From contig VAYL01000105.1 in NCBI GenBank assembly GCA_005884305.1, positions 1 through 5,739 on the forward strand: a DNA stretch of 5,739 nt. Direction: 5' to 3'. A model generated the notes under the pieces. The model ran no database searches, was not told where the DNA came from, and worked only from the letters and a program-made list of their open reading frames with translations. Source of the stretch: Actinomycetota bacterium (GTDB lineage: Bacteria > Actinomycetota > Thermoleophilia > Solirubrobacterales > 70-9). Each line of letters starts with the position of its first letter. Position 1 is the first letter of the stretch. Made by a program: the position numbers and the translations under genes. Positions 1 through 5,739 of the stretch are shown piece by piece.

Positions 1-1923
1 TTCCCGCTGGCGGGTTGCCTGGTCAACGCCTTCGGCTGGCGGGTCCTTCCCGGCAAGACCGCGGGCTGGATCGGCGCCGTCGCAATCGGCCTAGCGTTCG
101 TCTGCGCGATCGTGGCGCTGATCGCCCTGCAGGACCACACGGCGAGCGATCGGACCTTCACCTCGTCGCTTTGGACCTATGCGGCCGCGGCGGGGCTCGA
201 CATCAAGCTCGGGATCTACGTGGATCCGCTGTCGGTCTTCATGATCCTCGTGGTCAGCGGCGTGTCGACCCTGATCCACCTGTACTCGGTGGCGTACCTC
301 GAGTCCGACCGCGGCTACGCCAGGTACTTCAGCTACCTGAACTTCTTCGTCTTCTCGATGCTCCTGCTGGTCCTGGCCGGGAACTTCGTGCTCCTCATCG
401 TCGGCTGGGCCTTTGTGGGATTCGCGTCATACGCGCTGATCAGCTTCATCAACGTGATCGGAGATGTCGGGCTCGTGCTCGCGACGTTCTTCATCTTCCG
501 CGATCTCGGGACGTTCGACTACGGGGCCGTCTTCTCAGCGGCTCAGCAGCAGTTCCACACGAACCAAGGCGTCGTGATCGCGATCTGCCTCCTGCTCCTC
601 GTTGGGGCGTTCGCGAAATCGGCTCAGCTGCCGCTCCATACCTGGCTTCCCGACGCAATGGAGGGCCCCACCCCGGTCTCCGCCTTGATCCACGCGGCGA
701 CGATGGTGACCGCCGGCGTCTACCTGATCGCCCGCACGCACGTGCTGTTCGAGCTGGCGCCCACGGCCGCCGACATCTCCGCGTTCATCGGTCTCGGGAC
801 GCTGATCTTCGCCGCGACCTGCGCGCTCGCGGTAACCGACCTCAAGCGGATCATCGCCTACTCGACGATCAGCCAGATCGGCTACATGGTCGTAGGCGTG
901 TCGATCGGCGCCTACGGGGCTGGGCTCTTCCACCTCATGACCCACGCCTTCTTTAAGGCGCTTCTGTTCATGGCGGCGGGCTCGGTGATCTCGGCGATGG
1001 CCGGCACCCAGAACATCGACCGGATGGGCGGGCTGCGGCGCGCGCTGCCGTTCACGTCCGTGCTGATGATCGTCGGGGCACTCGCGCTGGCCGCGTTCCC
1101 GTTGACCTCGGGCTTCTTCTCGAAGGACGAGATCCTCGTCTTCGCCTCCACTCGGGGCGGGATGTACTGGATCTTCACCATCGGCGGTTATGTCGGCGCG
1201 CTGCTGACTGGCTTCTACGCCTTCCGGATCATTTTCCGTGTCTTCTGGGGCGAGCCCGTTCCGGAGGCCCGGGAGCTCGAGCAGGGCCATCTCGCGCATG
1301 CTCCCCCCGAGAACCCCCTGACGGGTGAAGAGGAGGACACGGACATCGGCTTTCCCGGCGCCGAGCATCACATCGCCGAGCGCGACTGGGAGATGGGGTG
1401 GGCGATGGCGATCCTGGGATTCCTCGCACTGTTCGGAGGCTTCGTCCAGATTCCGGGGGTCGACAACGTCGTCGAGAACTTCCTCGCGCCGTCGTTCGCG
1501 AACTCGGTCTTCGCCAATATCATTCCGTCGACGGGGAGCGCGTACTTGGGCCTGCTGGTCGGGGCGATCATCTCGATCGTCGGCGTCTCGGCCGCGTATT
1601 GGGTCTACGTGCTGCGGCCCGGCACATCCGCCGCGCTGATCCGCCGCGTCGGCCCGGTCCACACGTTCCTGGTGAACAAGTGGTACTTCGACGAGCTCTA
1701 CGACGCGGTCGTCTACCGCCCGCTGATCGCGACCGGCTGGTTCGCCAACAACGTCTTCGAACGCGTGGTCGTGCAGGGAATCGTGACGGCGGCGGTCGAC
1801 CTCGTGCGCGGTGTCGGCGTCATGGTGCGCGGCGCGCAGTCGGGCTTCGTGCGCGCCTACGCGCTCCTTCTGATCGGGGGCTTCGCCGCCCTGGGGCTCT
1901 ACTTCCTGATCGCGAGCCAGTGA
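1..1923 (+). CDS. nuoL: NADH-quinone oxidoreductase subunit L (5' partial)
   Basis: NuoL is the distal antiporter-like subunit of complex I. It is an integral membrane protein that helps couple quinone reduction to proton export. The frame is open from base 1, so only roughly 10-20 N-terminal residues are missing; 640 are visible (window numbering). Hallmarks seen: AKSAQLPLHTWLPDAM with Lys206, IHAATMVTAGVYLIART with His231, HLMTHAFFKALLF with His311, His315 and Lys319, and SGFFSKDEIL with Lys375. The C-terminal part has NKWYFDELYD, then a region that should form the long lateral helix, then a last membrane helix ending at the TGA. An acidic, His-containing loop (about residues 418-466) is much longer than in E. 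coli NuoL. Two oddities: Ala137 replaces the TM5 glutamate (GWAFVG versus GWEGVG), and about 16 residues are absent between TM5 and TM6 near base 447. Identity is certain; whether the subunit is fully functional is not. Confidence 0.97.
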   Translation, partial: FPLAGCLVNAFGWRVLPGKTAGWIGAVAIGLAFVCAIVALIALQDHTASDRTFTSSLWTYAAAAGLDIKLGIYVDPLSVFMILVVSGVSTLIHLYSVAYLESDRGYARYFSYLNFFVFSMLLLVLAGNFVLLIVGWAFVGFASYALISFINVIGDVGLVLATFFIFRDLGTFDYGAVFSAAQQQFHTNQGVVIAICLLLLVGAFAKSAQLPLHTWLPDAMEGPTPVSALIHAATMVTAGVYLIARTHVLFELAPTAADISAFIGLGTLIFAATCALAVTDLKRIIAYSTISQIGYMVVGVSIGAYGAGLFHLMTHAFFKALLFMAAGSVISAMAGTQNIDRMGGLRRALPFTSVLMIVGALALAAFPLTSGFFSKDEILVFASTRGGMYWIFTIGGYVGALLTGFYAFRIIFRVFWGEPVPEARELEQGHLAHAPPENPLTGEEEDTDIGFPGAEHHIAERDWEMGWAMAILGFLALFGGFVQIPGVDNVVENFLAPSFANSVFANIIPSTGSAYLGLLVGAIISIVGVSAAYWVYVLRPGTSAALIRRVGPVHTFLVNKWYFDELYDAVVYRPLIATGWFANNVFERVVVQGIVTAAVDLVRGVGVMVRGAQSGFVRAYALLLIGGFAALGLYFLIASQ

Positions 1924-1924
1924 T

Positions 1925-1930
1925 GGGAGG
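1925..1930 (+). promoter_or_regulatory. Strong Shine-Dalgarno GGGAGG after nuoL
   Basis: GGGAGG lies just after the nuoL stop, seven bases before ATG 1938. It is the best ribosome binding site in the window, yet it is more than 100 bases from the nuoM start, so it cannot serve nuoM directly. It points to translation of the short ORF at 1938, or is a relic of an earlier nuoM start. Confidence 0.5.
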
Positions 1931-1937
1931 ACGAAAA

Positions 1938-2051
1938 ATGGCAGGCAATGAGGGGCGGCCCGGGGCCGGCCACTCCGAGCGGCGTTTGCGATCTCAGGTA
2001 CGTCTGGGCGTCCCCAATGTCGCAAACGCGTTCGAGGGCGGATGGTCGTGA
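1938..2051 (+). CDS. Possible small protein between nuoL and nuoM (37 aa)
   Basis: I do not recognise this short ORF. It runs from ATG 1938 to TGA 2049-2051 and encodes 37 residues, starting MAGNEGRPGAGHSERR and ending NAFEGGWS; it is Arg/Gly-rich with no membrane segment. In its favour: GGGAGG seven bases before the ATG, and a stop that overlaps a possible nuoM start at GTG 2048 as GTGA, an arrangement typical of translational coupling. An in-frame ATG at 1923 also overlaps the nuoL stop (TGATG) and would give 42 residues. Against it: about a quarter of codons end in A or T, more than in the nuo genes, and the frame carries a 10-bp inverted repeat, so it may be a leader ORF or chance. Its role could be to pass ribosomes from nuoL to nuoM rather than to make a stable protein. 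Confidence 0.33.
   Translation: MAGNEGRPGAGHSERRLRSQVRLGVPNVANAFEGGWS
1982..2029. repeat. Nested inverted repeat in nuoL-nuoM gap
   Basis: GCGTTTGCGA (1982-1991) and TCGCAAACGC (2020-2029) are perfect 10-bp inverted arms separated by 28 bases. Inside the loop, TGGG (2005-2008) and CCCA (2013-2016) form a second short stem around CGTC. No T-run follows, so it does not look like an intrinsic terminator. It could be an mRNA stability or processing element tuning nuoL versus nuoM, or one copy of a dispersed extragenic palindrome. Confidence 0.6.
2034..2038 (+). promoter_or_regulatory. Ribosome binding site deciding nuoM start
   Basis: GAGGG is three bases before ATG 2042 and nine bases before GTG 2048. 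The spacing to the ATG is tight and that to the GTG is more usual, so the two starts, which differ by two residues, cannot be separated by eye. Confidence 0.5.
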
Positions 2052-3661
2052 TTCAGATCCTCCTCTGGCTCCCACTCGCGGCTGGATTCGGCTGCTTCGT
2101 GGTGCCGCGCCGAGGCGTTCCCATCGCCGCCGTCCTCGGCACCCTTGGAACGCTCGGGCTCGCGATCGCCGTAGTCGCCGGCTTCGACAGTGCCACCCCC
2201 GGCCTGCAGCAGACGGTCAACGAGAGCTGGATCCCCTCCCTCGGCGTCCGCTACATGCTCGGCGTCGACGGGATCAGCCTGTTCCTCGTCCTGCTGACGG
2301 CGCTGCTGTGGGCCGGTGCCACCGCGTTCTCGGTCTTCCGGATGCCGGAGCGGCGGCGCATCTACTACTTCATGCTCGGCCTCGCCGAGACCGCCGCGCT
2401 CGGCGCGTTCCTAGCTCAGGACCTCCTGCTCTTCGTCCTTTTCTTCGACCTGATGCTGGTGCCGTTCTGGTTCCTGATCGGCGCGTTCGGCGGCGAGAAC
2501 CGCATCTCGGCGACGACGAAGATGATCGTCTACACGCTCGTCGGCTCGCTTCTGATGCTCGTCGCGGCGATCGCCACGGCGGTCCTGGCGTCGGGCGACG
2601 TCGGGCACCTGAGCTTCTCGATGGCCGATCTGCGCGCCAATCCGCTGTCGAGCGGCAGCCAGTACTGGATCTTTTGCTTCTTCGCCGCAGCGTTCCTGAT
2701 CAAGATGCCCGCGTTCCTCGTCCACGGCTGGATGCCCGACGCGTACCGGGAGGCGCCGCTTCCAGTCCTCGCGCTCCTCTCCGGCGTGCTGTCGAAGGTC
2801 GGGGCGTACGGCTTTCTGCGGGTCGCGCTGCCGCTCTACCCGCAGGCCACGGTCCACTTCCAGGAGCTCATCCTGGTGATCGGTGTCGCGGGGATCCTCT
2901 ACGGATCGATCATGGCGTTCACGCAGACGAACGTCCGCCTGATCGCCGGTTATTCGTCCGTCGCCCAGCTCGGGTTCATCACCATCGGGATCTTCTCCTT
3001 GCGGCCCGACGGGGCCGATGGCGCGGTGCTGCAGATGGTCAACCACGGGCTCGTCGTCGCGGGGATCTTCCTCATCGTCGCCCTGCTGTGGGAGCGCTCC
3101 GGCACCGAGGACCTGACGCGTCTGGGAGGGCTCGCGACCAGAGCTCCCGTCCTCGCGTCGCTGTTTTTGATCGTCACCCTCGCCACGCTGGCCATGCCCG
3201 GCTCGGCCAACTTCATCGGCGAGTTCTACATCCTGATCGGGGTCTTCCAGACGAAGATCGTTTACGCCTTCGTGGCGTCGGCCGCCGTCGTCCTCGCCGC
3301 CTACTACGCGATCCGCCTCTTCCAGGGCACGATGCACCATCGAGCGCGCGAGAACGTCGATTCGCGTGAGATCGGGATCCGCGACGCCGTTGTGGTCGCG
3401 CCGCTCGCCGCCTGCATCGTGGCGCTCGCGCTGTATCCCGGGCTGGTCCTGGGGAGGAGCGACGAGTCGGTCAAGAGCACGATCGCCGCTACCTGCCTGA
3501 AGGGCGGATCGTCCAGCAGTGTGGGTCAGTCGGGGTATTCGTTGGCGTTTAGCGATTGTCCGGGCAACCCGTTCGATAAGACCCCGCCGCCGCCCATCGG
3601 CGCATCGCTCCATGACAAGGGCTGGACCGGTTATGCGCCGATCAGTGAGGTCTCGAATTGA
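2042..3661 (+). CDS. nuoM: NADH-quinone oxidoreductase subunit M
   Basis: NuoM is the middle antiporter-like proton-pumping subunit of the complex I membrane arm. The 539-residue protein has the expected run of hydrophobic helices. Key positions: FFDLMLVPFWFLIG carries Asp136 where E. coli NuoM has the TM5 glutamate (acidic charge kept); IKMPAFLVHGWMPDA carries Lys221 and the HGW histidine; LSKVGAYGFLR carries Lys252; NFIGEFYIL carries Glu394. The second His of the E. coli HGWLPDAH motif is Tyr here. After the last helix, ending near ALYPGLVL, a Ser/Gly/Pro-rich tail of about 66 residues (474-539) holds Cys485 and Cys506; E. coli NuoM lacks such a tail. By analogy with E. coli topology the tail would face outside. 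The start is ATG 2042 or GTG 2048. The stop overlaps the TTG start of nuoN, indicating coupled translation. Confidence 0.97.
   Translation: MVVIQILLWLPLAAGFGCFVVPRRGVPIAAVLGTLGTLGLAIAVVAGFDSATPGLQQTVNESWIPSLGVRYMLGVDGISLFLVLLTALLWAGATAFSVFRMPERRRIYYFMLGLAETAALGAFLAQDLLLFVLFFDLMLVPFWFLIGAFGGENRISATTKMIVYTLVGSLLMLVAAIATAVLASGDVGHLSFSMADLRANPLSSGSQYWIFCFFAAAFLIKMPAFLVHGWMPDAYREAPLPVLALLSGVLSKVGAYGFLRVALPLYPQATVHFQELILVIGVAGILYGSIMAFTQTNVRLIAGYSSVAQLGFITIGIFSLRPDGADGAVLQMVNHGLVVAGIFLIVALLWERSGTEDLTRLGGLATRAPVLASLFLIVTLATLAMPGSANFIGEFYILIGVFQTKIVYAFVASAAVVLAAYYAIRLFQGTMHHRARENVDSREIGIRDAVVVAPLAACIVALALYPGLVLGRSDESVKSTIAATCLKGGSSSSVGQSGYSLAFSDCPGNPFDKTPPPPIGASLHDKGWTGYAPISEVSN
3647..3650 (+). promoter_or_regulatory. 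Ribosome binding site for TTG-initiated nuoN
   Basis: GAGG, part of GTGAGG at 3645-3650, ends seven bases before TTG 3658. This spacing, with the TTGA stop/start overlap, supports TTG as the real nuoN start; there is no ATG in frame nearby. Confidence 0.65.
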
Positions 3662-5190
3662 CCTTCACGGCCCCGCACATCGACTACGCCGGGCTCTCCC
3701 CCGTCATCGCCCTGACGGCCGGGATCGTTGTCGCGCTCGTCGGCGGGGTGCTGACAGACCGGCACCAGCGGCTGGTCGTCTCCGCGCTCTCCCTCACCGC
3801 ACTCGCCGCCGCGGCCGGCCTGTGCATCTGGCAGTGGGGCACCCGCGAGGACCTCGTCGCCGGGGCGCTGCGCCTGGACGAGCTGGGCCTGTCGGCGGCG
3901 CTGATCGCTATCTTCGCCGCCGCCGTCGTCATCCCGCTCTCGTGGCGCGACCCCGCGGCGTCGCCCGAGGGCACGAGCCCGCGCCACACCGAGTTCCAGG
4001 TCCTCCTGCTGTCGTCGGTGCTTGGCATGACCCTGCTCGCTCAGGCGCAGAACCTGATCGCGTTCTTCGTCGCCTTGGAGCTCCTCTCGGTGCCGCTGTA
4101 TGTGCTGTGCGGGTCCTCGCTTCACCGCGAGCGCTCGCTCGAGTCGGGCCTGAAGTACCTGATCGTCGGCTCGCTCGGCTCCGCGACCCTGCTCTACGGG
4201 CTCGCGATGATCTACGGCGCCGCCGGATCCACCGACTTCGGGACCATCAACCAGGTGCTCGCCAACGGGAACGCGACGGACTCGCTGGTGCTCATGGGAG
4301 TGGCCCTCATCGCCACGGGCCTCGCGTTCAAGACCTCGATCGCACCCTTCCACCAGTGGACCCCCGACGTGTACGAGGGCGCACCCACGCCGGTCACCGC
4401 GTTAATGGCCGTCGCGACAAAGGCGGCTGCGTTCGTGGCGCTCGCGCGCATGTTCGACGTCGCCCTCGGCCCGATCGTGGACGACTGGCAGCCAGCGCTT
4501 TCGGTGCTCGCGATCATTTCGATCGCGGTCGGCAACATCGGCGCGCTGGGCCAAGACTCGCTCAAGCGCCTGCTCGGCTACTCCGGCATCGCCCAGGCCG
4601 GCTACATGCTCGTGGGCGTCGCCGCGGCGTCGGCGATCGGGGTCAACGCGCTGGTCTTCTACCTAGCGGCGTACACGCTGATGAACCTGGCGGCGTTCGC
4701 AGTGATCGTCATCCGCGAGCGCGAGACGACGTGGGGTGACGACATCAAGTCGGTCCACGGCCTCGGCCGCGAGCGGCCGGAGCTCGCCTGGCCGCTCACG
4801 ATCTCCATGCTGGCCCTCGCGGGATTGCCCGCCACCGCCGGATTCATGGGCAAGCTCTATCTGATCGAGGCGGCAGTCGATGCCTCCCATACCTACCTTG
4901 GCGTCGCGATCGCGATCGGCACGATGATCTCCCTCGCGTATTACCTGCGCGTCGTTGCCGCGGTGTGGATGCGACCCGCCGCTGAGCCTGCCCCGGCGAT
5001 GGCGGGCGGCTCCCCCGAGGCCGATGCCGAAGCGGCGGCGGCCCCGTGGGCCCCGAAGGGCACGCGCTGCCTCGCCATCATCGTCCCGGCCGCGATCTGC
5101 GCGGCCGCCACGGTCTTCTTCGGCGTCATCCCCTCGCCGCTGGTCGACTGGGCGAACCACGCCGGGGCGTCTCTGGCACCGTTCTTCTAG
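3658..5190 (+). CDS. nuoN: NADH-quinone oxidoreductase subunit N
   Basis: NuoN is the antiporter-like membrane-arm subunit nearest the quinone-reducing end of complex I among L, M and N. The 510-residue protein is hydrophobic throughout. All expected charged pump residues are visible: Glu141 in ALELLSVPLYVL, Lys166 in LKYLIVGS, Lys225 in LAFKTSIAPFHQWTPDVYEG, Lys255 in VATKAAAF, the lysine of LKRLLGYSGIAQAGYM, and Lys399 in AGFMGKLYLIEA. So, unlike NuoL here, the TM5 glutamate is kept. An Ala/Pro/Glu-rich linker (about residues 440-468) precedes the last helix. The start is TTG, overlapping the nuoM TGA by four bases with GAGG seven bases upstream. It ends at TAG, 41 bases before the next likely coding start, with no clear terminator between. 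Confidence 0.97.
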   Translation: MTFTAPHIDYAGLSPVIALTAGIVVALVGGVLTDRHQRLVVSALSLTALAAAAGLCIWQWGTREDLVAGALRLDELGLSAALIAIFAAAVVIPLSWRDPAASPEGTSPRHTEFQVLLLSSVLGMTLLAQAQNLIAFFVALELLSVPLYVLCGSSLHRERSLESGLKYLIVGSLGSATLLYGLAMIYGAAGSTDFGTINQVLANGNATDSLVLMGVALIATGLAFKTSIAPFHQWTPDVYEGAPTPVTALMAVATKAAAFVALARMFDVALGPIVDDWQPALSVLAIISIAVGNIGALGQDSLKRLLGYSGIAQAGYMLVGVAAASAIGVNALVFYLAAYTLMNLAAFAVIVIRERETTWGDDIKSVHGLGRERPELAWPLTISMLALAGLPATAGFMGKLYLIEAAVDASHTYLGVAIAIGTMISLAYYLRVVAAVWMRPAAEPAPAMAGGSPEADAEAAAAPWAPKGTRCLAIIVPAAICAAATVFFGVIPSPLVDWANHAGASLAPFF

Positions 5191-5222
5191 GCCGCTCAAT
5201 CCGAGCCGAGTTCCCCGCGCCC

Positions 5223-5230
5223 AGGGAGGG
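5223..5230 (+). promoter_or_regulatory. Purine-rich SD-like tract before VOC gene
   Basis: AGGGAGGG lies immediately before the proposed ATC start at 5232. The gap is only one or two bases, which is closer than usual. It supports translation starting near here, but the match to the start codon is imperfect. Confidence 0.4.
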
Positions 5231-5231
5231 A

Positions 5232-5627
5232 ATCGCCCTCACTCATTTCATTGTCTCCGACGATGTCGAGCGCTCGTGCCGCTTCTACGTGGACGTCCTC
5301 GGCGGCGAACGAGTCCTCGAGGGCGAGCCCTCGATCGTCGCGCTGGCCAATGGCTGGATCATCATCAACGTGGGTGGCGGACCGACGGAGGACAAGCCCA
5401 CCGTGGTCCTCGAGACGCCGCCCGATCCCGACAGGGTCAGCAGCTTCCTCAACATCCGCGTCGCGGACATTCAGGCGGTCTATGAGGAGTGGAGTGCGCG
5501 CGGCGCGGAGTTCCTGACTCCGCCGCAGGACCGCGGGGCGGAGCTCCGCTGCTACATCCGCGATCCGGACGGCCACCTGATCGAGGTGGGCCAGACCACC
5601 CGCGCGCTTTCCGCGTCGAGCGGCTAG
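5232..5627 (+). CDS. VOC (glyoxalase/bleomycin resistance fold) family protein
   Basis: This is a small, probably cytosolic protein of the vicinal oxygen chelate superfamily (glyoxalases, dioxygenases, drug-binding proteins); its substrate is unknown. From ATC 5232 it has 131 residues, normal for the family. The first half-module opens with ALTHFIVSDDVERSCRFYVDVLGG, whose His sits at the usual first metal-ligand position. The second opens with FLNIRVADIQAVYEEW, with Asn where glyoxalase I has His. It closes with YIRDPDGHLIEVGQ, whose Glu is the usual last ligand, so a full metal site is not assured. The start is a problem: no ATG, GTG or TTG lies in frame between 5190 and GTG 5289, and the latter would remove the first strand. 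The next upstream start, GTG 5046, lies deep inside nuoN and adds an Arg/Pro-rich stretch that looks like shadow coding. ATC 5232 sits where homologues would be expected to have Met. Confidence 0.82.
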   Translation: MALTHFIVSDDVERSCRFYVDVLGGERVLEGEPSIVALANGWIIINVGGGPTEDKPTVVLETPPDPDRVSSFLNIRVADIQAVYEEWSARGAEFLTPPQDRGAELRCYIRDPDGHLIEVGQTTRALSASSG

Positions 5628-5639
5628 CGACCCCGCTCG
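5617..5639 (+). other. Stem-loop spanning the VOC stop codon
   Basis: CGAGCGG (5617-5623) and CCGCTCG (5633-5639) are perfect 7-bp inverted arms around a 9-base loop that contains the TAG stop. No T-run follows, so this is at best a weak terminator or an RNA structure between the last two genes. A stem of this length can arise by chance in GC-rich DNA. Confidence 0.35.
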
Positions 5640-5655
5640 GTGACAGAATCGCGAC

Positions 5656-5739
5656 ATCGCTCAGCAACGATTCCAGCGTCCCGGGTGGTTCACGGTCCAC
5701 GTGTTCAACCCGATGGTGGCCGTGCTCACCCGGCTCGGC
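5656..5739 (+). CDS. Deazaflavin (F420)-dependent nitroreductase-like protein (3' partial)
   Basis: The reading frame runs to the window edge and encodes about 28 residues, including RFQRPGWFTVHVFNPMVAVL. This resembles the N-terminus of actinobacterial nitroreductase/F420H2-dependent oxidoreductases of the Ddn type, in which a PGWF-like motif is followed by a VFN helix and then the F420-binding split barrel, which is not visible here. The in-frame stop at 5641-5643 sets the upstream limit. Between it and the motif there is no ATG, GTG or TTG; an ATC at 5656 stands where Met would be expected (ATC GCT CAG CAA). GGTGA at 5639-5643 could act as a weak ribosome binding site, but 12 bases away. 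The gap from the VOC stop is 28 bases, so the two are probably co-transcribed. Family assignment rests on a short stretch. Confidence 0.58.
   Translation, partial: MAQQRFQRPGWFTVHVFNPMVAVLTRLG

Noticed and set aside
535..2025. Long minus-strand open frame of 496 codons opposite nuoL
   Set aside because: Its Arg/Asp/His-rich translation is the typical antisense shadow of a GC-rich hydrophobic gene; the nuoL frame on the other strand has clear family motifs.
1948..3369. Plus-strand frame of 473 codons overlapping nuoM in another phase
   Set aside because: Arg/Pro/Ala-rich shadow product, no domain, and nuoM is unambiguous over the same bases.
2411..3613. Minus-strand open frame of 400 codons opposite nuoM
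   Set aside because: Low-complexity Arg/Asp/Gln-rich product with no recognisable domain, fully inside nuoM; explained by GC-rich codon bias.
5046..5231. N-terminal extension of the VOC protein from GTG 5046
   Set aside because: It lies almost wholly inside nuoN, reads as Arg/Pro-rich shadow sequence, and the VOC fold begins at about 5235; kept only as a remote alternative start.
5191..5231. Terminator or promoter between nuoN and the VOC gene
   Set aside because: No convincing stem-loop with T-run and no clear -35/-10 pair in the 41 bases.
5646..5673. 6-bp inverted repeat GAATCG/CGATTC around the start of the last gene
   Set aside because: Short arms with a 16-base loop and no terminator or operator context; expected by chance.

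Overview
The window is high-GC, gene-dense DNA with every gene on the + strand. It holds the distal end of a respiratory complex I (NADH:quinone oxidoreductase, nuo) operon: nuoL (5' end cut by the window edge), nuoM and nuoN. Two short accessory genes follow: a VOC/glyoxalase-fold protein and the first ~28 codons of a gene resembling the deazaflavin (F420)-dependent nitroreductase family. The GC bias, the NuoL/NuoM motif variants and an F420-type gene beside a VOC gene suggest an actinobacterium, most likely of the Thermoleophilia/Solirubrobacterales type. That placement is inference from sequence style, not a database match.

Layout: nuoL 1-1923; a 118-bp gap to nuoM containing a short ORF with a strong Shine-Dalgarno (1938-2051) and a perfect 10-bp inverted repeat (1982-2029); nuoM 2042-3661; nuoN 3658-5190, starting at TTG and overlapping the nuoM stop by four bases (TTGA); VOC protein ~5232-5627; partial nitroreductase-like gene ~5656-5739. 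No stretch over 300 bases lacks a gene. NuoL, NuoM and NuoN are the three antiporter-like proton-pumping subunits of the membrane arm and would be made together. The last two genes are close enough to be read through from nuo, but a functional tie is not shown.

The three nuo genes are clear. The points most worth a second look are: (1) NuoL lacks about 16 residues between TM5 and TM6, including the usually conserved Lys-Ala-Phe stretch, and has Ala where the key TM5 glutamate normally sits; (2) a possible 37-codon gene and a nested palindrome fill the nuoL-nuoM gap; (3) NuoM has an unusual ~66-residue C-terminal tail with two cysteines; (4) both accessory genes lack ATG, GTG or TTG at the expected start, and both have ATC exactly where homologues would be expected to have Met. 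No CRISPR array, tRNA, rRNA, insertion sequence or convincing intrinsic terminator was seen.
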